Positions 43,445 to 52,854 of a stretch of 64,000 bases of DNA are shown here, in pieces. The stretch is from the NCBI GenBank assembly GCA_016794505.1, contig JAEUJZ010000145.1, positions 1 through 64,000 of the forward strand, given 5' to 3'. Within the stretch, counting starts at the first letter, position 1, and every line of letters begins with the position of its first letter. Below the pieces are notes generated by a model. The model ran no database searches and was not told the DNA's origin. It saw nothing but the letters and a program-made list of their open reading frames with translations. The DNA is from Myxococcales bacterium. GTDB lineage: Bacteria > Myxococcota_A > Polyangia > Palsa-1104 > JAEUJZ01. Made by a program: the position numbers and the translations under genes.

Positions 43445-45187
43445 TCAGTTCGCCCCGCGCTCACCGCTGTCGAGCACCACCATGCCGTGCAGTCCACCGA
43501 CGCTGCCATCGCGAACTTCGGCGATGATCTCGCGCCGACCGGGGAAATAGCTGCCGACAAATAGCGCTCGTGTCACCGCGCTGAGTCCCCAGGCCAAGGC
43601 CTGCGCTTGCTGACGCGGGACATCGATGGCCAGCAGGCGGTTCTGCGGCCCCAGCACCGCCAAGTCCGTCGACGCCAGAAGGCGGCCATCCGGCATGAGC
43701 GCGATCAGACCGACGTTGTAGGCCAGCCGAAGCGGCGCCGGCAGCGGCTGATCGCGCGTGGGATCGATCGGCACCGGCAGAGCGTGCAGCGTGCCGAGCT
43801 TGCGGACATTGGCGGCGTGTTCCTTGAAATACAGGTAGCTGCAGTCGAGTGAAAAGCGCGCGTCGCGGCCGCGCTCCATGAAGCGCTGCCCGCTCATCCA
43901 GCCGTCGCTGACGCCCAGGCCATAGACGCCTTCGGGCGTGGTGCGATAGTACGTCGCGCGGTTCTGGCAGACGGCGGACACCACGACCCCTTCGCTGCGG
44001 CTGACGACGCTGCGCAGCGCGGCCGAGCCTTCGACGGGACGCAGGATCTCGCTGACGCCGTTCAGCATGATGCGCGGCGCGGCGCTGCCATCGATGGGCA
44101 CTGCCCGCACCTGATAGACCTCGGACGTGGCATTGGGCGAATAGACGATCACCGAGTCGAGCCGTTCCAGCGTCGAGGTCTGCACCTCACACGGCGTCGC
44201 ATCCAGCACGCGCTGCGGCGCAACCACGCGCAGCGGCTGCCCGACGCGCGGCAACGACAACGCCCGCAGGCCATCCCAGTCGCAGGTGACCAGCTCGTGC
44301 CGTTGGCTGTGGATGCCGATCACGTTGCCGATCGTCGAGACGCGATAGCCAATCGGCATCATCTTTTTGGCATCGATGTCGTACACCCACAGGGCGCCGT
44401 CGAAGTCCATGCCGATGTACAGCCGATCGACGGTGCGACCCCAGTACATCGCCCCCAGATCGACGGTCTCGTTGCTGTCGATGTACATGGCCAGCGTGTG
44501 ATAGTCGCCGTCGATGGCAAACAGCACGTCTTCGCGCGCATCGAAAAACTGCGGCCCCTGTTCGTACATCGGGTTGGCTTCGGTGGGCCACGGCAGATCC
44601 TTGCGATAGACGCTGCCGTCGGGATAGCGACGGATCACCGGCAAGATCTGGTTGTCGCGGCCCAGGTGCCAAAAGGTAAGCGTCCGCTGACCGCACAAAA
44701 GCAGCGGTGGCTTGACGCCGACTTCAAAGCGGTTGGTCTCGGCGCTGCCGACCTGCAGCAGGCTGACGCGGAACACGCCGTCTTTGTCCAGCTGATAAGC
44801 GCACAGCGACTGCGCAGGCGTGGACGGCAGCCGCGTGTACTGCGTGTCGACGCGATAGTGCTGCTGCGGCGGCGAGAGCTGGTAGATGTGCAGCGGGCCT
44901 TCTAGCTCGGCCATCGGCTCGCTGCCACCAGGGACCAGGATCTCGTCGGGAGCCGAGACAGCAAGCCACGGATCGCCGTCTTTGCCGGCCAGCAAGCGCG
45001 AGCTGCGCAGCGAACCAGGGATCAGCTGCAGTTGGCTTGCATCGACGGGCGTCCCCACCACCTGGATATCCAGCGCCGCGGCCCCTTCGCGCAGTGCGCA
45101 GCCGGAAAGGGCCAGCATCGCGATCGCGGCCAGCCCGCCCCAGCCGACACGCGGACGAGCCAGCGTCTTGTCTGCAGGTGCCTGCAT
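43445..45187 (-). CDS. Lipoprotein with propeller-like repeats
   Basis: A 580-residue lipoprotein with a clear lipobox (LAAIAMLALSGCALREG). ATG 45187 is preceded by a G-rich Shine-Dalgarno-like run. The body shows repeated blade-like segments (DGDPWLAVSAPDEILVPGGS, DVLFAIDGDYHTLAMYIDSN, RLYIGMDFDGALWVYDIDAK, GLIALMPDGRLLASTDLAVL), suggesting a beta-propeller. It starts 20 bases downstream of the TonB-dependent receptor stop, in the same operon, as do SusD-like partners in other phyla, although it is not a SusD homologue by motif. It probably binds the receptor's ligand or caps it; that is inference. Confidence 0.78.
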   Translation of the reverse strand: MQAPADKTLARPRVGWGGLAAIAMLALSGCALREGAAALDIQVVGTPVDASQLQLIPGSLRSSRLLAGKDGDPWLAVSAPDEILVPGGSEPMAELEGPLHIYQLSPPQQHYRVDTQYTRLPSTPAQSLCAYQLDKDGVFRVSLLQVGSAETNRFEVGVKPPLLLCGQRTLTFWHLGRDNQILPVIRRYPDGSVYRKDLPWPTEANPMYEQGPQFFDAREDVLFAIDGDYHTLAMYIDSNETVDLGAMYWGRTVDRLYIGMDFDGALWVYDIDAKKMMPIGYRVSTIGNVIGIHSQRHELVTCDWDGLRALSLPRVGQPLRVVAPQRVLDATPCEVQTSTLERLDSVIVYSPNATSEVYQVRAVPIDGSAAPRIMLNGVSEILRPVEGSAALRSVVSRSEGVVVSAVCQNRATYYRTTPEGVYGLGVSDGWMSGQRFMERGRDARFSLDCSYLYFKEHAANVRKLGTLHALPVPIDPTRDQPLPAPLRLAYNVGLIALMPDGRLLASTDLAVLGPQNRLLAIDVPRQQAQALAWGLSAVTRALFVGSYFPGRREIIAEVRDGSVGGLHGMVVLDSGERGAN

Positions 45188-45207
45188 GTGCTCATCCCCC
45201 CTTTTCA

Positions 45208-47469
45208 CTAAAACCCAATTCGCAGTCCGATGGACGGCAAAATCCACGCGAAGCCCACTTCCCGAGGCGGCGGCGCCGAGGCCATGCCCGTCGTGCTGGG
45301 CACAAACTCAGGCGTGGTCAGGTAAAACACGCTGCGCGAAAATGTGGCGTTGACCACTTCCAGAAACAGCGCCAGATAGTGCCGGCGAAACTGGAAGTAC
45401 TTGTCGATGCGCAGATCCAGCTCGAAAAAGTCAGGCAGCCGGATGTTGTTGCGATCCAAGAGCACGTCGTTGCGCTCTTGCGGATTTTCGACGAGGGTCT
45501 CGGGCCGACCGCTAGCGAAATACAGACGCGCGCCGACATCGATACGCCAAGGCAAGCGCGCCTGCACGACGACGTTGACGATGTGCGTCTGGTCGTAATC
45601 GGCTGGACGCAGGCCACAGGGAAAGCGCCGCTCAGATCGACTGAGGGTATAGGCAACCCAGCCGCTCAGCCGACCGCTGCTGCGCCGCACGAGCGCTTCA
45701 AAACCATACGCCTGACCGTCGGTGACACGGACGAGCGTGGCGGCGGCACCGCTAAGGCTTGCCGGCGGTGGCGCAGCACAAGCGCGCGAGCCCAAGGGCG
45801 GCAGATCGGTGAAGTTGTCAAAGCGCTGGTAATACGCCGAGAGCTGCGTCGAAAAGCCGGCGGGCAAGCGAAGCTCCTGGCTGATGCTGCCCCCCGTCGC
45901 GCGCTGCAGGCCAAGCTGCAGGGCAAAGGTGTCGATGCCAGGCAGAAGCAGCGGAAACATCGGCGGCTGCTGATAGATGCCACCGGACACGCGCAGCTCA
46001 AGCCAGCTCTGCGGGCGCAGGCGCAGCGACATGCGCGGATCCAAGCCCAAAAGCGTCACGCCACCCGCGTGATAGGCATCGAAGCGCGCCCCCATCGAGA
46101 CCTGTACGCGACGGCTCAGAAACTCGCCTTCGCCCTGCACAAACGCGCTGCCGACCAGGCCCACACGCTCGCTGCCGATGTCGCCTAGCTCATCGCGCTT
46201 GCCGTCGCTGCCATCGGCGATACTGCGCGCCGGACCTTCCAGGTCATAGACAAACTTCAGCCGCCGCAGACCGACCTCGAAGTTCTCGGCGGTAAAGCGC
46301 GACACCTCGCCATCCAGACCGGCGAGAAGACGCAGAAAGCCGACGCGCAGACCGAGCTGCGCCTTGGCGTTTAGGAACAGCTTGTGGACCCCGCGCCCGC
46401 TGCGATCTCCGGCGTCGTCATAGCCACCGATCAGCGCGGCCTCGCCGGACAGCGGCCCTTGGTTGCCGCGCGCCCGCACCTGCAGGCGATGAAAGCTGAT
46501 GCGCGTGCTCTGAGCGGTCACCGGCTCGGTGTCTTCGTTTTCCGAGGCGAGCTCCAGCGTGTCGTGCGCGCCGAGCGCCTGCACCGTCAGAAAGCGCCAG
46601 TCCAAGCGCAGCTGATAGTCCCAGTAGTCGAGGGTGATGCGCTTGTCGATGGCGTTTAAGATCGGCCCCGGATAGCCATAGTGTCCCGAGGCTGTGATGC
46701 GCACACCGTGCGGCAGCTTGAGCTCAAGCAGACCCGAGACGTCGTACAAGCGCAGCGTGCCGTCGAAGTGCTGGCCATCGCTGCGGGCGCCGCGCGTCTC
46801 GGCCGTGACAATACCGCCCGCGGCGCGACCAAAGCGCGCGTCATAGCCGCTGGGATAAAACGCCACTTCATCGACGAGCTCGGCATGCACGACACCACCG
46901 CCGACCAGCAGGTGAAAAAGCTGCGGCAGGCGCATGCCGTCCAGGTAATACGCGCTGGTGCCGGGGCTGGCTCCGCGTATCGAAAAAATCGGCAGGCCGG
47001 GCAACGGCGCCCCCACGCCGGGCAGAAGCGACAGCACCCGCAGCGGATCGCCCAGCGTGCCGGGCAGCGTGCGCGTCGCCTGACTCTGCAGTGTGAATCG
47101 ATCGGTCGGAGGCAGACGATCCGCCAGCACTTCGCTGACAAAGCGTCCGCTTGCTCGTTTGGATCGTCGGGGCTGCTTGCCAGGGTTTGCCGCATCTGCC
47201 GTCGCCGGGGCCGACGCGCCGTCCGCGTTCGTCGGGGAAGCGTCGCGAGCCACATCCGCCGATGCCGATTCGGCTGCGGCAGCCGTCGCTGCGATCGGAC
47301 GCTTCGCCGCCGATGGCTCGGACGCTTGCGATGCCCGAGCGCCGGAACCTGCCGCGGGTTCTTGACCCCAGCTTGCGCGCAGCCCGAACAAGCGGCCGGC
47401 TGAGGGCCCCAGCCCAAACGCTAAGGCTCCGGCTAGCAGCGCCACGCGTGCGTGTCTCAGATCGGCCAC
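45208..47469 (-). CDS. TonB-dependent outer membrane receptor
   Basis: A 753-residue outer membrane receptor. After a signal peptide (VALLAGALAFGLGPSAGRLF) comes an Ala/Ser-rich stretch of about 80 residues. The plug domain then starts near RTLPGTLGDPLRVLSLLPGV, with FSIRGASPGTSAYYLDGMRL and VDEVAFYPSGYDARFGRAAG, followed by GGIVTAETR. The rest is beta-barrel, finishing WILPSIGLRIGF with the terminal aromatic residue typical of outer membrane proteins. It heads a leftward operon with a lipoprotein and a secreted protein. Energy would come from an ExbB/ExbD pair such as that at 25-26.3 kb. The ligand is unknown. Confidence 0.93.
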   Translation of the reverse strand: MADLRHARVALLAGALAFGLGPSAGRLFGLRASWGQEPAAGSGARASQASEPSAAKRPIAATAAAAESASADVARDASPTNADGASAPATADAANPGKQPRRSKRASGRFVSEVLADRLPPTDRFTLQSQATRTLPGTLGDPLRVLSLLPGVGAPLPGLPIFSIRGASPGTSAYYLDGMRLPQLFHLLVGGGVVHAELVDEVAFYPSGYDARFGRAAGGIVTAETRGARSDGQHFDGTLRLYDVSGLLELKLPHGVRITASGHYGYPGPILNAIDKRITLDYWDYQLRLDWRFLTVQALGAHDTLELASENEDTEPVTAQSTRISFHRLQVRARGNQGPLSGEAALIGGYDDAGDRSGRGVHKLFLNAKAQLGLRVGFLRLLAGLDGEVSRFTAENFEVGLRRLKFVYDLEGPARSIADGSDGKRDELGDIGSERVGLVGSAFVQGEGEFLSRRVQVSMGARFDAYHAGGVTLLGLDPRMSLRLRPQSWLELRVSGGIYQQPPMFPLLLPGIDTFALQLGLQRATGGSISQELRLPAGFSTQLSAYYQRFDNFTDLPPLGSRACAAPPPASLSGAAATLVRVTDGQAYGFEALVRRSSGRLSGWVAYTLSRSERRFPCGLRPADYDQTHIVNVVVQARLPWRIDVGARLYFASGRPETLVENPQERNDVLLDRNNIRLPDFFELDLRIDKYFQFRRHYLALFLEVVNATFSRSVFYLTTPEFVPSTTGMASAPPPREVGFAWILPSIGLRIGF

Positions 47470-47629
47470 CGAACGAGCATAGGGCGCTGAGCGCGAGCCC
47501 GTCTGTGGGACGGCTCACAGTTCGGCACGGTGGCGGCGCGGGAATGAAGGACGGGCTTGGAAGACAGGAGGCCCAGGCGCCAGGTCAGCGTCGGGCTTGC
47601 ATGGCCTGCTCTGCGCTTGTGTCGACGGG

Positions 47630-50600
47630 CTACGACAGAATCGCCGGCATCGAATCGGCGGATGACAGGGTCAGCTTGGGCAGCGCTTGTTCTCCGCGGT
47701 CGGTTAGCTGACGCAGCCGATTGGCGAGCACGCCGATGATCTTCCCCGACACGTGGGCGCGCTCTTCCACGAAGCGACGGAAGGCGTCGCCGGCAATGGC
47801 CAACACCCGCGTGTTGACCCCGGTGACGATGGCCGTGTTGGACCGCAGCGAGCCATCGATCACCGACATCTCGCCGATGCAGTCACCGGGGCCCAGCGTC
47901 GTCGCGGTGCGATCGCCGCCGGTCTCGGAATACACCAACTGCACACGGCCCGAGATGATGACAAAGACCTCGTCTCCGACATCGCCCTGCTTGAACAGCA
48001 CGGTGCCTTCGGGATAGCCACGCTCTTCGGAGGCGCGGGCCAGCACCAGCAGATCTTCCGGTTCAAAGTCGACGAACAGCGGCACGCAGTGCAGAAACAG
48101 GATGCGTTCCAAGTTGGTGCAGACGGGGCCCAGGTTGGTCGGCAAGCGCGGCACGGCAAAGCGGCCGGTGACCATGGTGTCGGCTTGCGGGCCCGTGAAG
48201 CCGTCGTCGATCTCGGCGCGGGCTTTTTCGTCTTGCGAGGTGCTGCTGGTCGGCTGCGGCTTGACGGCCGGCGCCATATCGATCGACGGAGGCGGAGCCG
48301 GCGGTGCAGGTGGAAAGTTCATCATCTGCGGGACAGAGCCACCACCTGGCCCCGCGAAGCCTCCCAGGTTCGGTGGCTGCGGGCCTTTCATTCCGGGACC
48401 GCCCATCCCCATCGGCAGGTTCGGCGGCTGCGGGCCTTTCATTCCGGGACCGCCCATCCCCATCGGCAGGTTCGGCGGCTGCGGGCCTTTCATTCCAGGA
48501 CCGCCCATCCCCATCGGCAGGTTCGGCGGCTGCGGGCCTCCGCCGGGTCCGGCCATGCCCATCGGCAGGTTCGGTGGCTGCGGACCTTTCATGCCAGAAG
48601 CCGGCCCCGCCGCCGTGGCTGGGTTGGCTGCCGGCAGCGCCGACGATGCGGCCGCAGACCCTGGGGCGCTCGCGCCTGGCCCAGCGGGTCGACGGGCAGC
48701 CCCGCCAGCGTCGCGGGTCATATCATTGATCTGCGTACCCGCCGCCATGCCCCAGCCCGTCGGCAGCGCTTGGATCGCGGCTTCGCGGACCAGCGCGTCT
48801 TCGTCGTTCATGCCGGAAAGCAGGCGCTCGATGCTGGCTGGCGACGGCGTCTCGCCGGGCAGGGCCGATGCCAGCATGGCGCCCGCGCGCACAAATGGAT
48901 CGTGCTCGCTGGCCAGCGCGTCGAGCACGCGCTCTTTCTGCTCGTCATCGATCTGCACGCGCGAGTCGTACGAGGGCACGCGCTCTTCCAGGATCGGCAC
49001 AACGCGCGCCATCAGCTCGGCATCGCCGGCCGCCAGCAAGGCATCAATGGCCGACGCTCGCGAGACCTTGTCCTGATCGAACAGGCGAGCGCGCTGCGTG
49101 CGAATCACGTCGCCCATGCCCATCAACGACAGCACGTCGAGCATGTGATCGACCAAGCGATCCTGCCGCTTGAGCAGCACCAAGGACAAGAACTCCAGCG
49201 ACGGGCCGATGACGAAGCCGCACAGCGCGCGATACACGGCTCGCAGGTCTTCGATGCGCGCCAGCAGGTCTTCCACCGTCTGGCGATGGCCGCCGCCTTT
49301 GCCGGTGATCTCGTCGACGATGCGCTGGTGGGCATCGGGAGCGATGCCGTACTCGCGCCGCAGGTTGTCGATGTCACGCTTGTTGGCGCCGCGCAGAAGC
49401 AGCGTGCGCAAGGCCAAGCGATAGCCCTGCTCTTGCAGGCGCTCTTCCGCCGACACTGCGACGTTGGGATCAAACAGCTGACGATCGCTGATCTCAAGCT
49501 GCTGCAGCACTTTTTCGTGGTCGGCGTCCGAGATGTTGAACTGCGCTCGCACCTGCTCGATGATGCGAAGCTCGGTGCGGGTGATGACACCTTCGGACAT
49601 CAGCTCGCGAATCGTATCGGCATAGACGCGCAGGCCGACTTCCTTTTCCTGTTCCTTGCGCTTGATGACATAGAACGCTTCGCGCAAGTCCTCGGGCGGC
49701 TTCTCGTCTTTCCACTGCCAGCGCGCCACGAAGCGCTTGGCGAAGCGCTCTTGCACGGCCTCGTCTTCGCGGCGGTGGAAGCGGCGCAGGAAGAACCACG
49801 CCGAAAGCGAGATGGACAGAAAGGCCATGACGTACGGACCGACCTGCGTGCCGGCGACGTACAGGCGTCGCCACGTCGGCTGGCCGGCAAAGATATAGAA
49901 CAAGTTGAAGGCAGAAAACGCGGCCAGTGACAGCGAGTAATGCGTGCCGCGCTCGTCGCCATAGCGCTTGCGCAGGAAGCGCTCTAGCGCAAAGAACAGC
50001 CCCCACGAGATCACCGTCGGCACAAGCAGCGAGATATAGACAGCGATGAACTTCGGAACCCACGGCGCAAAGAAAAAGCCCGGACCAAAGAAGTTCTTCC
50101 ACTCGTTTGGCTCGCGCGTCCAGACGCCGCTGAAGTAGTAATCCCAGGTCCCGCTATAGGTCCAGTACGCCCAATAAAAGGCAAAGACCAAGCCCGGCCA
50201 GCCGTACGTCGCCATGCGCCGCGACAGGATGTCCTTCTCTTTCCAGTAGCCCATCTCGACGTCGATGTCGGGGCAGTGGCGCTTGCAGGCCGTACACTTC
50301 TTGCACTGCGAGTTCTGCGCCTTGGCGCCGGGGCCCATGCCCGAGGGCTCTAAGTACACTTTTTCGATGAGGCCGATCGGGCAGATGAAGTTGCACCACG
50401 TCTTGCCCGTAGCCAGAAGACCCGTGACAAACGCGCCGGCCAAAACCAGCAGCAAAAACAGTCCCAGGAATACGCCGTTTCCGTTGGTGAACAGCAAGCG
50501 GATACCGAGGCTGAAGTACATGATGGCGAAGATGACCATGTAGCCCCAGCGCTCGAACCACGGCGGCACGCGGCGCTGCTTGGCGCGGGGAATGCGCGCC

Positions 50601-50947
50601 CCCAGCTTGGTGAACACCGCGATCGGGCACAGCCGACGCCACACGTAATAGCCAAAGACCACCATGAACATCGGCGCGAACGGCAGCCCCATCGTCCAAA
50701 AGACGCGCGTCGCCCGCAGATAGCGGCTGCCCACCGGATCGTCGACATAGCCGTGCGAAAACAGATAGCGAGCCAGCGGCCCATCGAACAGGCCGAGGAC
50801 CACGATGATCAGATAGATCGCGACAAAGACGCGGCGGACCAGCGGCTCGATCGAGGCTTCTTCACTGCTGCTGGCTGGGCGCGCTTGCGAGGCTTCGGCC
50901 GCGACCTTTCCCTGCAGTACGGGTAGCTTGACCAAGAGACTCCCCAA
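47630..50947 (-). CDS. NapH-like ferredoxin membrane protein fused to a cNMP-binding domain
   Basis: A 1105-residue membrane redox and regulator fusion. The N-terminal half has about eight membrane helices, with two iron-sulfur motifs on a cytosolic loop: CNFICPIG near residue 184 and CKKCTACKRHCPD near 214, as in NapH/CcoG/RdxA-type proteins. A helical region, about 400-735, is followed by HEAT-like repeats. Residues about 784-860 are the low-complexity GPQPPNLPMGMGGPGMK repeats. At 950-1080 is a canonical cyclic-nucleotide-binding domain with VLFKQGDVGDEVFVIISGRV and GDCIGEMSVIDGSLRSNT. Start is TTG 50947, after GAGAG. It probably passes electrons to or from quinone under nucleotide control; that is inference. 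Confidence 0.87.
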   Translation of the reverse strand: MGSLLVKLPVLQGKVAAEASQARPASSSEEASIEPLVRRVFVAIYLIIVVLGLFDGPLARYLFSHGYVDDPVGSRYLRATRVFWTMGLPFAPMFMVVFGYYVWRRLCPIAVFTKLGARIPRAKQRRVPPWFERWGYMVIFAIMYFSLGIRLLFTNGNGVFLGLFLLLVLAGAFVTGLLATGKTWCNFICPIGLIEKVYLEPSGMGPGAKAQNSQCKKCTACKRHCPDIDVEMGYWKEKDILSRRMATYGWPGLVFAFYWAYWTYSGTWDYYFSGVWTREPNEWKNFFGPGFFFAPWVPKFIAVYISLLVPTVISWGLFFALERFLRKRYGDERGTHYSLSLAAFSAFNLFYIFAGQPTWRRLYVAGTQVGPYVMAFLSISLSAWFFLRRFHRREDEAVQERFAKRFVARWQWKDEKPPEDLREAFYVIKRKEQEKEVGLRVYADTIRELMSEGVITRTELRIIEQVRAQFNISDADHEKVLQQLEISDRQLFDPNVAVSAEERLQEQGYRLALRTLLLRGANKRDIDNLRREYGIAPDAHQRIVDEITGKGGGHRQTVEDLLARIEDLRAVYRALCGFVIGPSLEFLSLVLLKRQDRLVDHMLDVLSLMGMGDVIRTQRARLFDQDKVSRASAIDALLAAGDAELMARVVPILEERVPSYDSRVQIDDEQKERVLDALASEHDPFVRAGAMLASALPGETPSPASIERLLSGMNDEDALVREAAIQALPTGWGMAAGTQINDMTRDAGGAARRPAGPGASAPGSAAASSALPAANPATAAGPASGMKGPQPPNLPMGMAGPGGGPQPPNLPMGMGGPGMKGPQPPNLPMGMGGPGMKGPQPPNLPMGMGGPGMKGPQPPNLGGFAGPGGGSVPQMMNFPPAPPAPPPSIDMAPAVKPQPTSSTSQDEKARAEIDDGFTGPQADTMVTGRFAVPRLPTNLGPVCTNLERILFLHCVPLFVDFEPEDLLVLARASEERGYPEGTVLFKQGDVGDEVFVIISGRVQLVYSETGGDRTATTLGPGDCIGEMSVIDGSLRSNTAIVTGVNTRVLAIAGDAFRRFVEERAHVSGKIIGVLANRLRQLTDRGEQALPKLTLSSADSMPAILS
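48366..48595. repeat. 51-base tandem coding repeats
   Basis: Four to five near-identical 51-base units encode GPQPPNLPMGMGGPGMK, with a shorter first (GPQPPNLPMGMAGPGG) and a diverged last (GPQPPNLGGFAGPGG) copy. They lie in frame in the ferredoxin-cNMP gene and link its HEAT-like and nucleotide-binding parts. Near-identity at DNA level suggests recent slippage and likely copy-number variation between strains. Confidence 0.9.
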
Positions 50948-51067
50948 AACACTCTCAGGCAGTGCGATGGTATCACGCGCCGTCGCGCCCGCGGCGCAAA
51001 ACCTCGATGGAAATTCATAGGCCCAGGCTTTTCAGGACGCGCGCAGGCGCGGTACAATCGCCATACG

Positions 51068-51691
51068 ATGAAAGACATTTATGAAGCCATTGAGCGCATG
51101 AGCGCGCAGCTCTCGTACCGACTGGAGCGAGCCGCGCAGAAGAAGGGTTTTGCCGTCCACTACTCTGGCTACAATCTGGCCTCGCCCAGCGGCTCGATCG
51201 TGAAGGTGTTTCACACGCTGGTTCACCTGCCGCGCGGCTATGGCGCCAGCTTCATTCCGCGCCATCAACCGGAAGCCGACGGCGCGTCCTGGCACATCGA
51301 CATCCGACGCAACGACGGCGTCGTGCGCTCGGCCTGGCTGGACGGCCTGACGATGCGCAAATCGCCCGATGGAGAAGAGGAGCCCTGGACGCTCTATTGC
51401 CAAGGCGAGCCGCTCTCGGCCGAGCGCATCGCGCACCTTTACACCGAGCTAGAAAAGCCGGGACCCTCGGGCCTGCACCTGGCCATCTCGCGCATGTGGA
51501 TCATGCGCTTTGGCCGCATGCCCTTTGAGCTGGCACAAGCACTTGAAGGCATCCGCCACGTCGATCACCTGGACTTGATCTATGACGCGCTCTTGGATCA
51601 GCGAAAGCGAGCGTTGATTGAAGAGCTGCTGCGCAATCCCCCCGCGCCACACGAGCCGGCACGCCACTTCGCCAGCCTGCCGCGCGACTAA
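51068..51691 (+). CDS. Protein of unknown function, 207 residues
   Basis: A soluble 207-residue protein beginning MKDIYEAIERMSAQLSYRLE. It has no signal peptide or membrane helix. Apparent segments are an N-terminal helix pair, a beta-rich middle (VVRSAWLDGLTMRKSPDGEE), and a C-terminal helix bundle (FELAQALEGIRHVDHLDLIY, LDQRKRALIEELL). I do not recognise the family. It is divergent from the ferredoxin-cNMP gene and 150 bases upstream of the DUF2156 gene. Confidence 0.7.
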   Translation: MKDIYEAIERMSAQLSYRLERAAQKKGFAVHYSGYNLASPSGSIVKVFHTLVHLPRGYGASFIPRHQPEADGASWHIDIRRNDGVVRSAWLDGLTMRKSPDGEEEPWTLYCQGEPLSAERIAHLYTELEKPGPSGLHLAISRMWIMRFGRMPFELAQALEGIRHVDHLDLIYDALLDQRKRALIEELLRNPPAPHEPARHFASLPRD

Positions 51692-51841
51692 GATCAGCCC
51701 CATCGTTCCGTGAACAGCCCTCAGGCTTTCGCAGAAACTATGCGCTCACGCACCCCCCTTAACCTTAGACGTCCAAACTCGATCGACGACGCTGTGCTCA
51801 TCCGCTTGTGGGCTGATCACAGGTACGCTTAAAGGAGTCCA

Positions 51842-52849
51842 TTGCGCTCTGCCGAGAGTTCCTCGCCTGCGATTCTGCCCGTCTCTACGTCTGCCAGTCT
51901 GTTCGCCCAGACGGTGGCCCTGCGCCGTCTGCACCCACTGCGACTTGAGGACAAGCCGCTGTTTGATGAGCACGTGCGCATGGTCGGCGTGCCCTACAGC
52001 GACTTTAGCTTCGCCAACAACATCTGCTGGTCCGCCGATCAGCAGTACTTTTATCAGCTCATCGAAGGCTGCTTCTGCTTGTTTGCCCTGCGCGATGGAG
52101 CGCTCTCGATGGTCATCCCGCCGCTGGGTCCCGAGGCACAGATCGCGGCGGCCGTACGCGCCGGGCTGCATTTTATGGCCGAATCAAACCCCGATCAAAT
52201 CGGCGTGATTCGATATGCACATAAATCCATCCTAGATACGATTCGCTTATATTCCATAGATGGCCTTTTGCCTGCTGAATACGAAATTGAAAACGAACGT
52301 CCTGATTATATCTATCGCACGATGGACCTGGTGAATCTGCATGGCTCGGGCATGAAGTCCAAGCGCAACGAAATCAACCAGTTCTTGCGCGCCTATCCCC
52401 AAGCCAGCCTGCAGCCGCTGACGCCGGCCATGCACGGCGCCGTCCTGCAGCTTTCGCAGCGCTGGGTTGAGCGCCGCACCGAAAACCACGACGAGTACTA
52501 CGCCGAGCTAGCCCACGAAGAGCTGCGCGCGATCCGCTTTACCCTGGATCACTTCGCCGCGCTCGGCGTGCAGGGCTGCTGCCTGATGGTCGACGACACA
52601 CTCGAAGGCTTTGCCATCTTTGAGCGGCTGCCACAGGGCGGCGCACACGTCTTGTTTGAAAAAGCCACGCGCACAGAAAAAGGCGCGGCGCAGTTCCTGT
52701 TCCGCGAATACTGCCGCCTGCTTCTCGACTGCCGCGAAATCACTACAGGCGATGATCTAAACTTGGATTCCTTGCGACAAAACAAGGAAAGTTATCGTCC
52801 CATTCGTCTGGGTGAAAAAATTCGGCTGCGACTTCGTTTATCTTCGTAA
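51842..52849 (+). CDS. DUF2156 (LPG_synthase C-terminal type) acyltransferase-like protein
   Basis: A 335-residue cytosolic protein of the DUF2156 group, the GNAT-fold domain that in MprF transfers lysine or alanine from tRNA to phosphatidylglycerol. Visible elements are PLFDEHVRMVGVPYSDFSFA, SADQQYFYQLIEGCFCLFA, a middle SKRNEINQFLRAYP stretch typical of this group, then LGVQGCCLMVDDTLEGFAIF and AAQFLFREYCRLLL. The start is TTG 51842 with AAAGGAG just upstream. The membrane flippase part of MprF is absent. Two AT-rich patches (52200-52325 and the last 100 bases) stand out. It is followed by a convergent GNAT acetyltransferase gene. Confidence 0.82.
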   Translation: MRSAESSSPAILPVSTSASLFAQTVALRRLHPLRLEDKPLFDEHVRMVGVPYSDFSFANNICWSADQQYFYQLIEGCFCLFALRDGALSMVIPPLGPEAQIAAAVRAGLHFMAESNPDQIGVIRYAHKSILDTIRLYSIDGLLPAEYEIENERPDYIYRTMDLVNLHGSGMKSKRNEINQFLRAYPQASLQPLTPAMHGAVLQLSQRWVERRTENHDEYYAELAHEELRAIRFTLDHFAALGVQGCCLMVDDTLEGFAIFERLPQGGAHVLFEKATRTEKGAAQFLFREYCRLLLDCREITTGDDLNLDSLRQNKESYRPIRLGEKIRLRLRLSS

Positions 52850-52854
52850 TTTAT

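Noticed and set aside
48366..48595. CRISPR-like or satellite array
   Set aside because: The repeats are in frame with a long gene and encode a Gly/Pro/Met linker; there are no spacers.
47753..49930. Long rightward open frame opposite the ferredoxin-cNMP gene
   Set aside because: It is an antisense shadow in GC-rich coding DNA; the leftward frame has clear domains.
51692..51818. Nine-base inverted repeat GATCAGCCC/GGGCTGATC flanking an intergenic region
   Set aside because: Arms are about 110 bases apart with no mobile-element features or target duplication; likely chance.
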